64,000 nt of DNA from Verrucomicrobiales bacterium (GCA_028293125.1 JAQGPJ010000077.1:1-64000); one strand, 5' to 3'; counted from the first letter of the stretch, positions 16,481 through 25,872 are shown. Translations and numbers: made by a program. Notes: generated by a model not told the origin, from the sequence alone.

Positions 16481-17746
16481 TTATTGTGCGGCGATTGCCG
16501 CGGGTTTGGCCTGGGCTTTGGCCACAATGGCCGTTGCTTCCTCCGGAGAAACGCTCAGCACATCCACGATATCCGAGGCGTCCGCCATGGCGATGACCTC
16601 CAGACTGTTCATGCCGCTGGTGACAAGGGCTTCCGCCAGCTCCACCTCGATGCCGAGCTGGGCCGCGAGTTCGCTGGCGGCGTTATGCACACGGCCCACG
16701 AATTTCTCGTGAGCGCTCTCATCGCGCTCCACCTGCACATCCCAGCCCATGAGGCGGTTGGTCAGGCGGACGTTCTGGCCGTGGCGGCCGATGGCTTTGG
16801 AAAGTTCATCCTCGCGCACTTTGGCGAAGATGCGTTTGTTCACCGGGTCGATGGTGATTTTATCGTCGGCGATGGTGGCGGGCTTGAGCGCGTCCTTCAG
16901 GAACTCCTTGGGATTGTCGCTCCACTTGATGATGTCCACCTTCTCGTTGTTGAGCTCGCGGACGATGTTCTTCACACGGGCTCCGCGCATGCCCACACAG
17001 GCACCCACGGGGTCGACTTTCGGATCGGCACTGTGGACAGCGATCTTCGTGCGGTAACCGGCCTCGCGGGCGATGGCGCGGATCTCCACCGTGCGGTCCG
17101 CAATCTCGCTGACCTCACTTTCAAAGAGGCGCTTCACGAAATTCGGATGGCTGCGGCTGAGGATGATCTCCGGGCCCCGGATACCGTTCTCCACGGCCAC
17201 CACGTAAACCCGCAGGCGGTCTCCGATATTGTAGTCCTCCGTGGCCACCCGCTCCTTCTTGGTCATCAGGCCCTCGAACTTGCCGAGATCCATGACCACG
17301 TCTGATTTCTCAAAGCGGCGCACCGTGCCGTTGACGATGTCGCCGGCGCGGTCCTTGAACTCCTCGTAAATCAGCAGCTTCTCCTCCTGGCGGATGCGCT
17401 GCATCATCGCCTGGCGGGCGGTCTGGGCCGCAATGCGGCCCATGTCCTTGGGGGTCACGTCCACTTCGATCTCATCGCCCAGTTCGGCGCCCTTTTTGAT
17501 TTTCCGGGCCGTGGCAAGGGCCAGCTCGTCGAAAGGAGCGGTGACACTCTCCACCACCAGCAGTCTGGCCTTGGCTTTGATGCCGCCCTTGACGGGATCA
17601 ATGTCAATGCGGAGTTCCCGGGCGGGGCCGATCAGTTTTTTCGTGGCCGTAAGAATAGCGGAGGAAAGAGCCTCGATCATCTTATCGCGGCTGATTCCTT
17701 TTTCTTTTTCGTAATACTCAAAGACGGCGAGAAGTTCGCTGGTCAT
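16481..17746 (-). CDS. nusA: Transcription termination/antitermination factor NusA
   Basis: A 421-residue RNA-polymerase-associated factor controlling pausing, termination and antitermination. The N-terminal domain begins MTSELLAVFEYYEKEKGISRD. An S1 domain covers about 135-205 (VNGTVRRFEKSDVVMDLG). Two KH domains follow, with VGACVGMRGARVKNIVREL and AIGRHGQNVRLTNRLMGW. The C-terminal acidic repeats of E. coli NusA are absent, replaced by a single helical hairpin segment ending in Ala-rich sequence. This is the first gene of the translation cluster; rimP, which usually precedes it, is not here. A terminator-like hairpin sits directly upstream in the leader. Confidence 0.96.
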   Translation of the reverse strand: MTSELLAVFEYYEKEKGISRDKMIEALSSAILTATKKLIGPARELRIDIDPVKGGIKAKARLLVVESVTAPFDELALATARKIKKGAELGDEIEVDVTPKDMGRIAAQTARQAMMQRIRQEEKLLIYEEFKDRAGDIVNGTVRRFEKSDVVMDLGKFEGLMTKKERVATEDYNIGDRLRVYVVAVENGIRGPEIILSRSHPNFVKRLFESEVSEIADRTVEIRAIAREAGYRTKIAVHSADPKVDPVGACVGMRGARVKNIVRELNNEKVDIIKWSDNPKEFLKDALKPATIADDKITIDPVNKRIFAKVREDELSKAIGRHGQNVRLTNRLMGWDVQVERDESAHEKFVGRVHNAASELAAQLGIEVELAEALVTSGMNSLEVIAMADASDIVDVLSVSPEEATAIVAKAQAKPAAIAAQ

Positions 17747-17764
17747 ATCTGCGGGTCGCTGGAA

Positions 17765-17792
17765 AACAAAAAAACGGGAAAAACTTCCCGTT
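17765..17792 (-). terminator. Terminator-like hairpin in the nusA leader
   Basis: Read leftwards, an 8-bp perfect stem (AACGGGAA with TTCCCGTT; forward positions 17773-17780 and 17785-17792, loop of 4) is followed by a run of seven or eight T residues. It lies about 20 bases before the nusA ATG and about 155 bases after tRNA-Ala. It could end the tRNA transcript or act as an attenuator for nusA. Confidence 0.8.
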
Positions 17793-17946
17793 CCTCAAAG
17801 TGCTTATCCCAACTTAATCCACAAAATTTTAGAGTCAAGGAAGCGGATGACAAAAATTTCCCGCCACACGAAGTCCCCGTGTGAATGATCTATGGCACCG
17901 CAGAGTGTCGCGGCAACTGCATGAACCGGAAAGAACGGTCCGGATT

Positions 17947-18022
17947 TGGTGGAGCCTAGCGGATTCGAACCGCTGACCCCCACAATGCCATTGTGGTGCT
18001 CTACCAACTGAGCTAAGACCCC
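17947..18022 (-). tRNA. tRNA-Ala (anticodon GGC)
   Basis: A 76-nt cloverleaf with encoded CCA. The acceptor stem is GGGGTCT with AGGCTCC and contains the G3-U70 pair that identifies alanine tRNAs. The D arm reads TTAGCTCAGTTGGTAGAGCA. The anticodon stem CCACA/TGTGG holds the loop ATGGCAT, giving anticodon GGC (codon GCC). The T arm is CAGCGGTTCGAATCCGCTA. Discriminator base A73 fits alanine. It is the only RNA gene of a standard class in the window. It occupies the place upstream of nusA where rimP is often found. Confidence 0.97.
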
Positions 18023-18246
18023 AAATCCCGGAGTTTTGACGACCGGAGGGTTGATCCATAACGCGTTCTGGCCGGCTGCCAAGTGATTTTTTTGATTTTG
18101 TGTAAATTTCAGGTCCGGCCCCAAATCTCTTCCCGGAAAGCAGCCCGCATGGTCTCCCGGGAAACAGAAACGGGCCCTGAAAACCGGGCCCGAAGTCTGC
18201 CATGGACGGGTTTTTGCGGAAGCGGGGCCGGCTTTCCAAGCCCCGG

Positions 18247-20643
18247 TCAGTACCAGGCGGCCAGTCCGCTTTTCCAGATCTCCTTGAGCCCGGCGATGTC
18301 GGCATCGATGACCGGGCGCTGGGTACCGGCGATCTTCAGACGCCGGTGGGCACTGGTGGTGTGACCCAGAACGGTGAAGGCATGATCCGCGAAGATTTCC
18401 TGCAGGGTTTCCACATCGGCAGGCCGGACTTCAAGGACAAAGCGGGCGGGAGCCTCGCTGAAGAGCTGCACCATGGCCGGCGGACCGTCCGGCAGGGTGG
18501 CTTCAATGCCGGCCTTGAGGGAAAAGGCCATCTCCGCCAAAGTGACGGCCAGGCCGCCTTCGGAAATGTCGTGGGCGCTGAGGACGAGGCCCCCCTTGAT
18601 GGCCTCGTGGGTGCTGCGGTAGAGCGCGGCGGCGGCCACGGGATCGCCGACCGGCACGCGCTGGGCAGTCAGGCCCTTGCGGCGGGCATAGACACTGCCG
18701 CCGAGGTCGCCGGTGGCGGTGCCCAGCAGGCAGAGCACGCTGTCGTCCGACCGCAGGCTGGCACCGGTGACGTGTTTGGCGTCCTCCACAATGCCGATGC
18801 CGCTGATGAGGGCGGTGACGGGGATGGAGACCGGGCCGTCCTCCGTCTGGAAATAGTTGTAAAACGAGTCCTTGCCCGACACAAAGGGCGTGCCGTAGGC
18901 CACCGCGGCCTCCGCCAGGGCACGGGCGCTTTCCACGAGGCCGCCGAGCTCCGCCGGATCGTGGGGGTTGCCCATGCAGTAGTTGTCCAGCACCGCGATT
19001 TTATCGGGATTGGCTCCGCAGAGCACCAGCTGGCGCACACACTCATCCATGCAGGCGAGTCCCATGGCGTAGGGATCGGTTTTCCCCCATTCCGGCAGCA
19101 GGCTCAGACCCAGGGCCAGCAGGCGGCTGCTTCCGTCCACGCGGATGACGGCACCGTCCTGGGGAGCGTCGCCGGTGGCTCCGGCGAGGGGTTTGAGGAC
19201 GGTGTTGCCCTGCACCTCGTGGTCATACTCGCGGATGACCGGCTCGCGGGAAACGATGGCGAAGTCACCCAGAATCTCCCGCAGATCGGCTTCGGCGGTG
19301 GCTTCATTCAATGTGGGAAGCGGCTGCCAGTCCGGCGTGGTCCAAGTGGCCTTCAGATCCAGGCGGGGAGCCTCGTGCAGGCGGCGGCAGTCCAGTTCGC
19401 AGACCATGTGGCCATGGTGTTTGACTTTCAGAATGCCGGTGCCGTCGCTTTTGCCCAGCACCGCCAGTTCGGTTTCATAAACATCGGCCAGCTTGCGCAG
19501 GGCGGGCAGCTTCTCCGGGGCGCTGGAAAGAACCATGCGCTCCTGGCTTTCACTGATAAAGATTTCCCAGCTGAGCAGGCCGGGCTCCTTCAGCGGAGCC
19601 TGATCCAGAATGATTTCGCCGCCGGTTTCGCTGAGCATCTCGCCCGCCGCGCTGCTGAAACCGCCTGCGCCGCAGTCGGTGATGGCGGCGATGAGGCCTT
19701 GCTCCCGCGCGGAGAGCACGAAGTCGCTGACCTTCTTCTCCTCGATCGGATTGCCGATCTGCACCGCTGTCTGGTCCTCCTCATGGCTGTCGGTGCCGAG
19801 GGCGCCGGAGGAGAAGGTGGCGCCCTTCAGACCGTCGCGGCCCGTGCGCCCGCCCACGGCGATGATGAGATGGCCGGGGATGACCTCCTTGGCGATCTCG
19901 GAAGAGGGGATAATGCCGGCGGTGCCGCAGAAAACGAGGGGATTGTAACAGAAGGTGTCGTCGAACTGGATGGCCCCGCCCACGGTGGGGATGCCCATGC
20001 GGTTGCCGTAGTCGCGCACGCCGCGCACCACCCCGCGCATGACGCCCAGGGGATGGATGACGTCCTTGGCGCGGATCTGCTCAGGTTTGGTGTCCGGGCG
20101 GCCGAAGCAGAACACATCCAGGGAGGCCACCGGCTTCGCGCCCTTGCCGGCCCCCAGAATGTCGCGGATCACCCCGCCCAGTCCGGTGTTGGCCCCCGCG
20201 TAGGGCTCGATGGCGGAAGGATGGTTATGGGTCTCCACCTTCAGGCAGGCCGCCAGGCCGGGGTCGATCTCAATGAAACCGGCGTTGTCCGTGAAGGCCG
20301 ACAGCACAAAGCCGGGCTTGGAATCCATGATCCCGAGGCTCACCTTCCGGATGAAGGTTTTGAAAATGCCATCAATCTCCTCCGTTTTGCCGTCGCGGGT
20401 GTGCTGGATGCGGGCGGAGAAAATGCGGTGCTTGCAGTGCTCGCTCCACGTCTGGGCGATGACCTCCAGCTCCACGTCCGTGGGCTCGCGTCCCTGCTCC
20501 TGATAATAGGCGCGCACGGCCTCCATGTCCGCTCCGGAAAGCGAGAGTTTCATGGATTTGCTCAGCGCCTCCAGTTCGGAGGTGCTCAGGGCGAGAATCG
20601 GGATCGTGCGGTAAGTGGGGCGTTCGGGAGCAGCAGCGGCCAT
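18247..20643 (-). CDS. purL: Phosphoribosylformylglycinamidine synthase subunit PurL
   Basis: A 798-residue ATP-dependent enzyme of purine synthesis that converts FGAR to FGAM, using ammonia from a PurQ glutaminase. Typical motifs: TWSEHCKHR near residue 80, KVETHNHPSAIEPYAGANTG, and repeated glycine-rich AIRS-type segments such as GGFSSAAGEML and SAHDISEGGL. The size is that of the small PurL that works with separate PurS and PurQ, rather than the 1300-residue fused form. Neither purS nor purQ is in the window. The start chosen is ATG 20643; an in-frame ATG at 20676 would add 11 residues. Confidence 0.95.
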   Translation of the reverse strand: MAAAAPERPTYRTIPILALSTSELEALSKSMKLSLSGADMEAVRAYYQEQGREPTDVELEVIAQTWSEHCKHRIFSARIQHTRDGKTEEIDGIFKTFIRKVSLGIMDSKPGFVLSAFTDNAGFIEIDPGLAACLKVETHNHPSAIEPYAGANTGLGGVIRDILGAGKGAKPVASLDVFCFGRPDTKPEQIRAKDVIHPLGVMRGVVRGVRDYGNRMGIPTVGGAIQFDDTFCYNPLVFCGTAGIIPSSEIAKEVIPGHLIIAVGGRTGRDGLKGATFSSGALGTDSHEEDQTAVQIGNPIEEKKVSDFVLSAREQGLIAAITDCGAGGFSSAAGEMLSETGGEIILDQAPLKEPGLLSWEIFISESQERMVLSSAPEKLPALRKLADVYETELAVLGKSDGTGILKVKHHGHMVCELDCRRLHEAPRLDLKATWTTPDWQPLPTLNEATAEADLREILGDFAIVSREPVIREYDHEVQGNTVLKPLAGATGDAPQDGAVIRVDGSSRLLALGLSLLPEWGKTDPYAMGLACMDECVRQLVLCGANPDKIAVLDNYCMGNPHDPAELGGLVESARALAEAAVAYGTPFVSGKDSFYNYFQTEDGPVSIPVTALISGIGIVEDAKHVTGASLRSDDSVLCLLGTATGDLGGSVYARRKGLTAQRVPVGDPVAAAALYRSTHEAIKGGLVLSAHDISEGGLAVTLAEMAFSLKAGIEATLPDGPPAMVQLFSEAPARFVLEVRPADVETLQEIFADHAFTVLGHTTSAHRRLKIAGTQRPVIDADIAGLKEIWKSGLAAWY

Positions 20644-20741
20644 CACCGAAGGTGGCGGGAAGGTCCGCCGCGTCAAGGGAGCGCGGCGGGGGACGGAGCG
20701 ATGCCTGTGCGGCCCTGGGCATGAGCACAGCGGAAAGGATA

Positions 20742-21284
20742 TTACATCCGCTGCGGTGTGGTGCGCCGGACCTCGCGGGCGGGGAGGTAGCGGGGGTCGT
20801 AGCGGTCACGGGGGCTGAAGAGGAAGCCGGGGCGGGCGCTCATGAGCTCAAAGCTGCTGGGCTGGAAGACGGGCAGCTCCATGTCGGCGTTGGGATCATA
20901 GACCTGGCCGCTGAGGAAGCGGCCCTTGATCCGGTATTCGTAGTTATGGTCAAAGCCGTGGGACTGGGGGGCGGTGGGCTCCTCGGACAGACGGTCCGGG
21001 TTGTGCACGCGGCTTTCATCCATGACCACCAGTTGGGCGTCGTCCCAAAGCTGGCCGGGGCGGCGGATATATCCCCAGAAACGGGTTTTGGCGACGAAGT
21101 AGCGGCGGCCAATGTAGTAATCCCCCCGCGGCTCCGCCAGGATCCCCTGATTCCGCAGCTGCACGACGGGGCTGTTGTCCCGCGGCACCGCCGCCAAAGG
21201 GGACGGGCCGGTGGTGGTGCCGCAGGAGGGCAGCATCGGGCAGACGGCGAGGGTGAGAAAAAGCAGGAGCAGGCGGCGGGTCAT
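20742..21284 (-). CDS. Putative lipoprotein of unknown function
   Basis: A 180-residue protein beginning MTRRLLLLFLTLAVCPMLPSC, a clear lipoprotein signal with the acylated cysteine at 21. The mature part has no domain I recognise. It contains aromatic-rich segments such as DYYIGRRYFVAKTRFWGYIRRPGQ and a statement-like DPNADMELPVFQPSSFELM. It lies 98 bases upstream of purL on the same strand. The start is taken at ATG 21284 because the lipobox is then at the right distance; a longer frame to 21374 is possible. Location is probably the envelope. Confidence 0.7.
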   Translation of the reverse strand: MTRRLLLLFLTLAVCPMLPSCGTTTGPSPLAAVPRDNSPVVQLRNQGILAEPRGDYYIGRRYFVAKTRFWGYIRRPGQLWDDAQLVVMDESRVHNPDRLSEEPTAPQSHGFDHNYEYRIKGRFLSGQVYDPNADMELPVFQPSSFELMSARPGFLFSPRDRYDPRYLPAREVRRTTPQRM

Positions 21285-21404
21285 GGGAGCGGGTGGCTGG
21301 GAGAGGGCGGGCCGGACAGCGGGGGAAATCAGGACGCGGGGACACGCCTGGACCCGGATTGGCCCCGGCATCATGTGCGGGACCGGGATGGCTTGCCAGC
21401 CCTT

Positions 21405-22334
21405 TTAGAAGGAGGATTTTCGTTTGGCGGACGGAGGGAGGCCGGCGCTTCTTTCAGCGGATTCCTCAGGTAGGTTCAGAGCCCCCGAGAGGCGGGCGTG
21501 GTGGAAGAGGAACTGCTGGGCATAACCGGCGGAGGGGCCGAAGTGGGCGGCGGCGAAGCGGCGCAGGGTTTTGGCCGGGATGGCGGGATCATTACCAAAG
21601 TAAAGACATCGCAGCACCCGCTCAACCCAGACATCGATGGGAAAAGCGGCGGCGCGCTCCCAGCCGAAAAGCAGGGCGCAGTTGGCGATTTTCTCCCCCA
21701 CTCCATGCAGCATGCAAAGAGCGGCACGGGCTTCGTCATCGGGCAGGGCGGCGACGGCACTGAGGTCAAACCGGCCCTCGGCGATATCGCGGGCGGTGCG
21801 GTGCAGAAAGGCGGCGCGGTAGCCCAGCCCGCAGGCACGCAGCGCGTTTTCCCCGGCGCTGGCAAGGACGGCGGGGGAGGGATAGGCCCACTGGTCCGGA
21901 AGACCGGGATGGGAGACAGGTGCCCCAAACCGCTGCCGCAGGGTCAGGGAGATTTGGCGGATGTGCGGCACCTGCTTCAGAGAGGAGGTAATAAAGGTGG
22001 CCAGGCACTCCCACGGGGGTTGCCGCAGAATCCGCAGGCCCGGACACCAGGCGACCGCCCGGCGCAGTCCCTCATCATCGGCGGGAAACGTGGCCGCGAG
22101 GGCAGGCAGATCGTGATCCAACGCCAGATAATGGCGGACCAGGGAGGCCGTGCCCCGCGTGCAGAGCAGCAGGTCCGGCGATGGTTGGGAAAGGCCCACC
22201 GGGGTGGAGCCGATGAGGCCGGCAAAACCGCCGTCCTCCAGCCGGTGCCAGTGGAAAACCTGGCCGGAATTCAAAGTGGCGGCGAGATCGAAGGGCCAGC
22301 CAGTCAGGGCGATGCGGTCGTGGGTGCGGCTCAT
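21405..22334 (-). CDS. OGG1-like 8-oxoguanine DNA glycosylase/AP lyase
   Basis: About 309 residues, resembling eukaryote-type OGG1, which removes 8-oxoguanine opposite cytosine. The N-terminal domain has LNSGQVFHWHR, the OGG_N hallmark. The helix-hairpin-helix motif LHGVGEKIANC supplies the lysine nucleophile (Lys215 from ATG 22334), and FPIDVWVERVL supplies the catalytic aspartate (Asp234). The segment ITSSLKQVPHIRQI corresponds to the CSSNNNIARI region of human OGG1. MutY is encoded elsewhere in the window, so both halves of 8-oxoguanine repair are present. The start at 22334 avoids overlap with the preceding gene; an ATG at 22364 is the alternative. Confidence 0.88.
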   Translation of the reverse strand: MSRTHDRIALTGWPFDLAATLNSGQVFHWHRLEDGGFAGLIGSTPVGLSQPSPDLLLCTRGTASLVRHYLALDHDLPALAATFPADDEGLRRAVAWCPGLRILRQPPWECLATFITSSLKQVPHIRQISLTLRQRFGAPVSHPGLPDQWAYPSPAVLASAGENALRACGLGYRAAFLHRTARDIAEGRFDLSAVAALPDDEARAALCMLHGVGEKIANCALLFGWERAAAFPIDVWVERVLRCLYFGNDPAIPAKTLRRFAAAHFGPSAGYAQQFLFHHARLSGALNLPEESAERSAGLPPSAKRKSSF

Positions 22335-22344
22335 GAGGGAGGAT

Positions 22345-24678
22345 TCATCCGGGACCGGGCTCACCGCGGAAAGGGGCGCTGCGGACCACCGCCAGAATCA
22401 AATCGCGGAAGCGCGCTTCCCGTCCTCCGGCCTGATCCGCCAGCCGGCGGGCCGTCTCCTTTTCCGGCGCGGACAGCCCACGGCCCAGAGCATAAGTCAG
22501 CAGCCGCTCCGCCGCGTGCCGGACGATGCGGGTGCCCTGCCGCTCCACCAGCCACCGGGTGAGATCGGCGGGTTGGGTCAGGGTTTCGCCCGTGAAGACC
22601 GTGGAGGGACCGGTGGCGGAGGCCGCCCCCGGGTCCGGCAGGCCAATGGCGTTCCACGCCTCCAAGGGAAAGCCCAGCGGATCAATGGCCCGGTGGCAGG
22701 GGGCGCATCCCGGATCCGCGCGGTGCCGCTCCAGAACCGCACGGACGCTGTCCGCTCCGGGGCCGTGGCCGTGGCCCGCTGAGGGATTCAGGGAGGGAAC
22801 ATTGGGCGGGGGCGGGGGCGGCTCCAGCCCCAGCAGGGTTTCGAGAATGTATTTGCCCCGGAGCACCGGCGAGGTGCGGTTGGGATAGGAGGTCAGCATG
22901 AGCACCGAGGCCTGGCCCAGCAGCCCGTGGCGTTCCGGAGGAACATCCATCTGTGTGAACTCCGGTGATGCCGCCCCCGGCGCGGGCAGTCCGTAAAAGG
23001 CCGCCAGACGGTCGTTGGCGGACGTGCGGTCCGCCGTGAGCAGACTGAGCACGGGGGCGTTCTCCCGGACCAGTGAGAGAAAGAACCGGGTGCTCTCCTC
23101 CAGCATGGCGGCGCGCATCTCCCGGGTGGCCTGCGGGAAAAGCGTTTTGTCAGGCGAGGCCAGGGCGGTGTTGCGCAGCTGCAGCCACTGGCCGGCGAAA
23201 TCCAAGGCGAAGGCGCGGGCCTCCCCGCTGTCCAGGAGGCGGTTGCCGGCTTCGGCCAGTTGATCCGGAGTCCAGTCGGCACCGCTGTCCGGACAGGCTG
23301 CCAGGAGGCCGTCGTCCGGTGGCCGGCTGGTCAGGAAATAACTCAGCCGGGCGGCCACGGCCTGATTTTTCCGGTCCGGCGGGGCCTGCGCGGGATCGGT
23401 CAGGAAAAGAAAAGCCGGGGAGGCCAAAATGGCCTGTACGGTGCCCGACAGGGCCTCGTCATACCGCAGGCCGTTGGCCATGGCGCTGCCGGTGAGGGAC
23501 AGCAGGCGCAGGGATTCATCCAAGGTGGCGGGGTGCCGCCAGGCAAGGCGCGTGAATTTTGTCAGGGCCGCGTGCGCCGCCCGCACCCGCTCCTCCATGG
23601 AGGCCTGCGGCCCGGGCACGGGACCGAACTTTTCCACAAAGCGCGGGGAGGGCGTGGTGTCGCCCTCCAACGGGCCGTCCAGACTGCTCTCCCGCACCAG
23701 CAGCCGTCTCATGCGCCGGTGGGGATCGGGATTCGCGGGATCGGTCAGGGGATTGGCCAGACGCCAAGTGAGAACATTTTTCCCGGCGGGAAGGTCAAGG
23801 GTGACGGTCCGGAGCTGCGGGTTGTCACGGTCGCGCCGCCACACCGCCTGCGGCGGCGAATCCCCCAACTGCAGCATCGGTGGTCCATATCCAGCGGTAT
23901 GGCCGTAGAGAACCACGCTCCAGCGGTAGCGGCCGGCAACGGGCGTGTGGAACCTAACCCGGACGTCCTTTCCGGAGGTGGTGACGTAAAACTGCGGCGC
24001 ATCCGGAAAAAGCCCGCCGCCGCCCGTGAAGTCCGCAGCCATCACACGCTGGGAGCGCGAAGGCACCGGCGGCGGCAGCATCGCCGCGTCCGCAGTTTGG
24101 GAAATGACGGACAGATACCGCTCCATCCGGGCGGCGGGCAGGGGCTGGAGGTCGCCGTTGTTGTCGAATCCGTGAGCGGTCTCATCCTCCGGCAGTTCCG
24201 TCAGCACGGTTTCCGTCGGAACACCCAGCAGCATCTCCAACGAGCGGGCGAACTCCATGCGGCTTAAGCGGCGCACGGGTGCCGGCCGCCGGTTGGCATC
24301 CGGCAGCCCGGCCCGCCAGGCGGACAGTGCAGTTTCGAAGTCCTCCCGCTGCGCATGACCGGGAGCCGGTTCGTCAGGGGGCGGCATGGTGTGCAGCAGC
24401 ACATGGCGGCGGATATTCTCCCAGGCGCGCTCCGTCAGGGCGGCGGGATCGTCCAGGGAAAGGCCGCCCTTTTTGGCTCCGTCCCCGTGGCAGTCCAAGC
24501 ACCAGGTTTTCAGAAAGGCGTCCGGCATCTGGGCCGCCTCCGCCGCGGCGGGCGGAGTTGAATCCTCCAAGCGGCGCGGTGCCCTGTCCAGCAGCGTGCG
24601 GACGGTCAGCGCCCCAGCCATCGAAGCCGCAGTGGTGAGCATGGCCGCGAGGCTGGTTTTCAACAGAGGGAAGGACAC
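22345..24678 (-). CDS. Exported planctomycete-type cytochrome protein (DUF1592/DUF1588/DUF1585-like)
   Basis: Up to 777 residues. A signal-like N-terminus is followed by a c-type heme motif CLDCH (60-64) in an N-terminal PSCyt-like domain. Then come the helical blocks typical of the DUF1587-DUF1592-DUF1588-DUF1585 architecture, including RRLSRMEFARSLEMLLG, LAARLSYFLTSRPPDD-like sequence (AVAARLSYFLTSRPPDDGL), RTSPVLRGKYILETLLG, and a second CAPCH (658-662) in CAPCHRAIDPLG. Such proteins are abundant in Planctomycetes and Verrucomicrobia; function is unproven. They often have a DUF1552 partner, but none is adjacent here. The first possible start at 24678 is GTG; ATG 24642 is an alternative that shortens the signal. 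Confidence 0.87.
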   Translation of the reverse strand: MSFPLLKTSLAAMLTTAASMAGALTVRTLLDRAPRRLEDSTPPAAAEAAQMPDAFLKTWCLDCHGDGAKKGGLSLDDPAALTERAWENIRRHVLLHTMPPPDEPAPGHAQREDFETALSAWRAGLPDANRRPAPVRRLSRMEFARSLEMLLGVPTETVLTELPEDETAHGFDNNGDLQPLPAARMERYLSVISQTADAAMLPPPVPSRSQRVMAADFTGGGGLFPDAPQFYVTTSGKDVRVRFHTPVAGRYRWSVVLYGHTAGYGPPMLQLGDSPPQAVWRRDRDNPQLRTVTLDLPAGKNVLTWRLANPLTDPANPDPHRRMRRLLVRESSLDGPLEGDTTPSPRFVEKFGPVPGPQASMEERVRAAHAALTKFTRLAWRHPATLDESLRLLSLTGSAMANGLRYDEALSGTVQAILASPAFLFLTDPAQAPPDRKNQAVAARLSYFLTSRPPDDGLLAACPDSGADWTPDQLAEAGNRLLDSGEARAFALDFAGQWLQLRNTALASPDKTLFPQATREMRAAMLEESTRFFLSLVRENAPVLSLLTADRTSANDRLAAFYGLPAPGAASPEFTQMDVPPERHGLLGQASVLMLTSYPNRTSPVLRGKYILETLLGLEPPPPPPNVPSLNPSAGHGHGPGADSVRAVLERHRADPGCAPCHRAIDPLGFPLEAWNAIGLPDPGAASATGPSTVFTGETLTQPADLTRWLVERQGTRIVRHAAERLLTYALGRGLSAPEKETARRLADQAGGREARFRDLILAVVRSAPFRGEPGPG

Positions 24679-24702
24679 AGCAGAGAGAGAGGAATCGCCG
24701 GC

Positions 24703-25872
24703 CTAAAGCCAGCGGCGGCGGCGGAAATACCCATACATCCCCAGCCCGACCGTCAGAAATACGCCCCACAGCGCCGGATAGGCCCAAGGGACTTTCAGCT
24801 CCGGCATGTGCTCGAAATTCATCCCGTAAACCCCCGCCAGAAACGACAGCGGCAGGAAGATGGTGCTGATGGCGGCCAGCACCTTCATGATTTCATTCAT
24901 CCGCTGGCTGAGCACGGCCTGATGGTATTCCCGGATGCCGCTGACCGCCTCCCGCAGATGCTCCGCACTTTCAATGGCGTGCCAGGCATGGTCGTAGAGG
25001 TCGCGCAGAAAAGGAGTGAGCTTTTCCGAAAGCAGTTCGCTTTCCGTATGCTGCAGGGCGACCGCAACCTCCCGGATGGGGCGGATGGTCCGGTAGATGA
25101 AGGTGGTGCGGACGCGCAGATGGTGGATCTGATGCAGGTCCACCGGGGCATTGGTGAGGGTCAGGGCCTCGTCCAGCCGGCTCACGTCCTCCTCCAGGCC
25201 GTCCAGCACCACCAGATAGTGGTCCAGCAGGGCATCCAGCAGAGCCCACGCCAGGTAATCCGGTCCCTGCCGGCGCAGCAGCCCCTTGCCTTGGCGCAGG
25301 CGGTTCACGACGGGGTCGAACACCGCTGACGGCGCCTCCTGAAAGCTGATCAGCACGCGGGGGGTGAGGATGATGGCGATGTGCTGCAGGTCGATCCGGT
25401 TCTCCGGATCGTCCCCCCGCAGCGCCAACAGTTTGACGGTGATAAACAGGTAGTCCCCAAAGTCCTCCACTTTGGGGCTCTGGTTAGTGTTGAGGACGTC
25501 GTCCTGCACCAGCGGGTGGATATGGTAAGTCTCCAGCAGGCTGTGGATGCGGGGCGTGTCGTGCAGGCCGGTCACCCGGATCCACGCCGGGCTGTCGCTG
25601 CCCTCGAAAGCCAGGCACTGGGCCCCGTCCGCCACGTCACGCTCCCGCAAATCGTCCTGGGTGTAGTCAAAGACCCGGATTTCGACTTCCGGCATCCGCC
25701 GCTCGCCCACATGCCCGCCCTGGCCGGGAACCTGCGCGGGTGGGCGGTTGTCGCGGTGATGCCGGCGCATACGGGAGCGCTGGCCGGGGGTTTTGTCGGG
25801 GGCGGGCGGGGCCATGGGCTGTACCTTGGACAGGAATTCTCCAAGTGCCACGGCTTTGGGAAGCTGGCGCAT
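24703..25872 (-). CDS. corA: CorA-family magnesium/cobalt channel
   Basis: A 389-residue inner-membrane divalent cation channel. A large cytoplasmic N-terminal domain (about 60-320) includes DDVLNTNQSPKVEDFGDYLFITVKLL in family position. Two C-terminal membrane helices are linked by the selectivity motif GMN (350-352, within VYGMNFEHMPEL). The C-terminus FRRRRWL is the usual basic end. The ATG at 25872 is preceded by GGAGG five bases upstream, one of the few clear ribosome-binding sites in this window, which supports the long N-terminus (about 30 residues of basic, Pro-rich sequence). It is 59 bases downstream of the transglutaminase gene. Confidence 0.94.
   Translation of the reverse strand: MRQLPKAVALGEFLSKVQPMAPPAPDKTPGQRSRMRRHHRDNRPPAQVPGQGGHVGERRMPEVEIRVFDYTQDDLRERDVADGAQCLAFEGSDSPAWIRVTGLHDTPRIHSLLETYHIHPLVQDDVLNTNQSPKVEDFGDYLFITVKLLALRGDDPENRIDLQHIAIILTPRVLISFQEAPSAVFDPVVNRLRQGKGLLRRQGPDYLAWALLDALLDHYLVVLDGLEEDVSRLDEALTLTNAPVDLHQIHHLRVRTTFIYRTIRPIREVAVALQHTESELLSEKLTPFLRDLYDHAWHAIESAEHLREAVSGIREYHQAVLSQRMNEIMKVLAAISTIFLPLSFLAGVYGMNFEHMPELKVPWAYPALWGVFLTVGLGMYGYFRRRRWL

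Noticed and set aside
18202-20724. Rightward open frame opposite purL
   Set aside because: Shadow of purL; His/Gly/Ala-rich translation without motifs.
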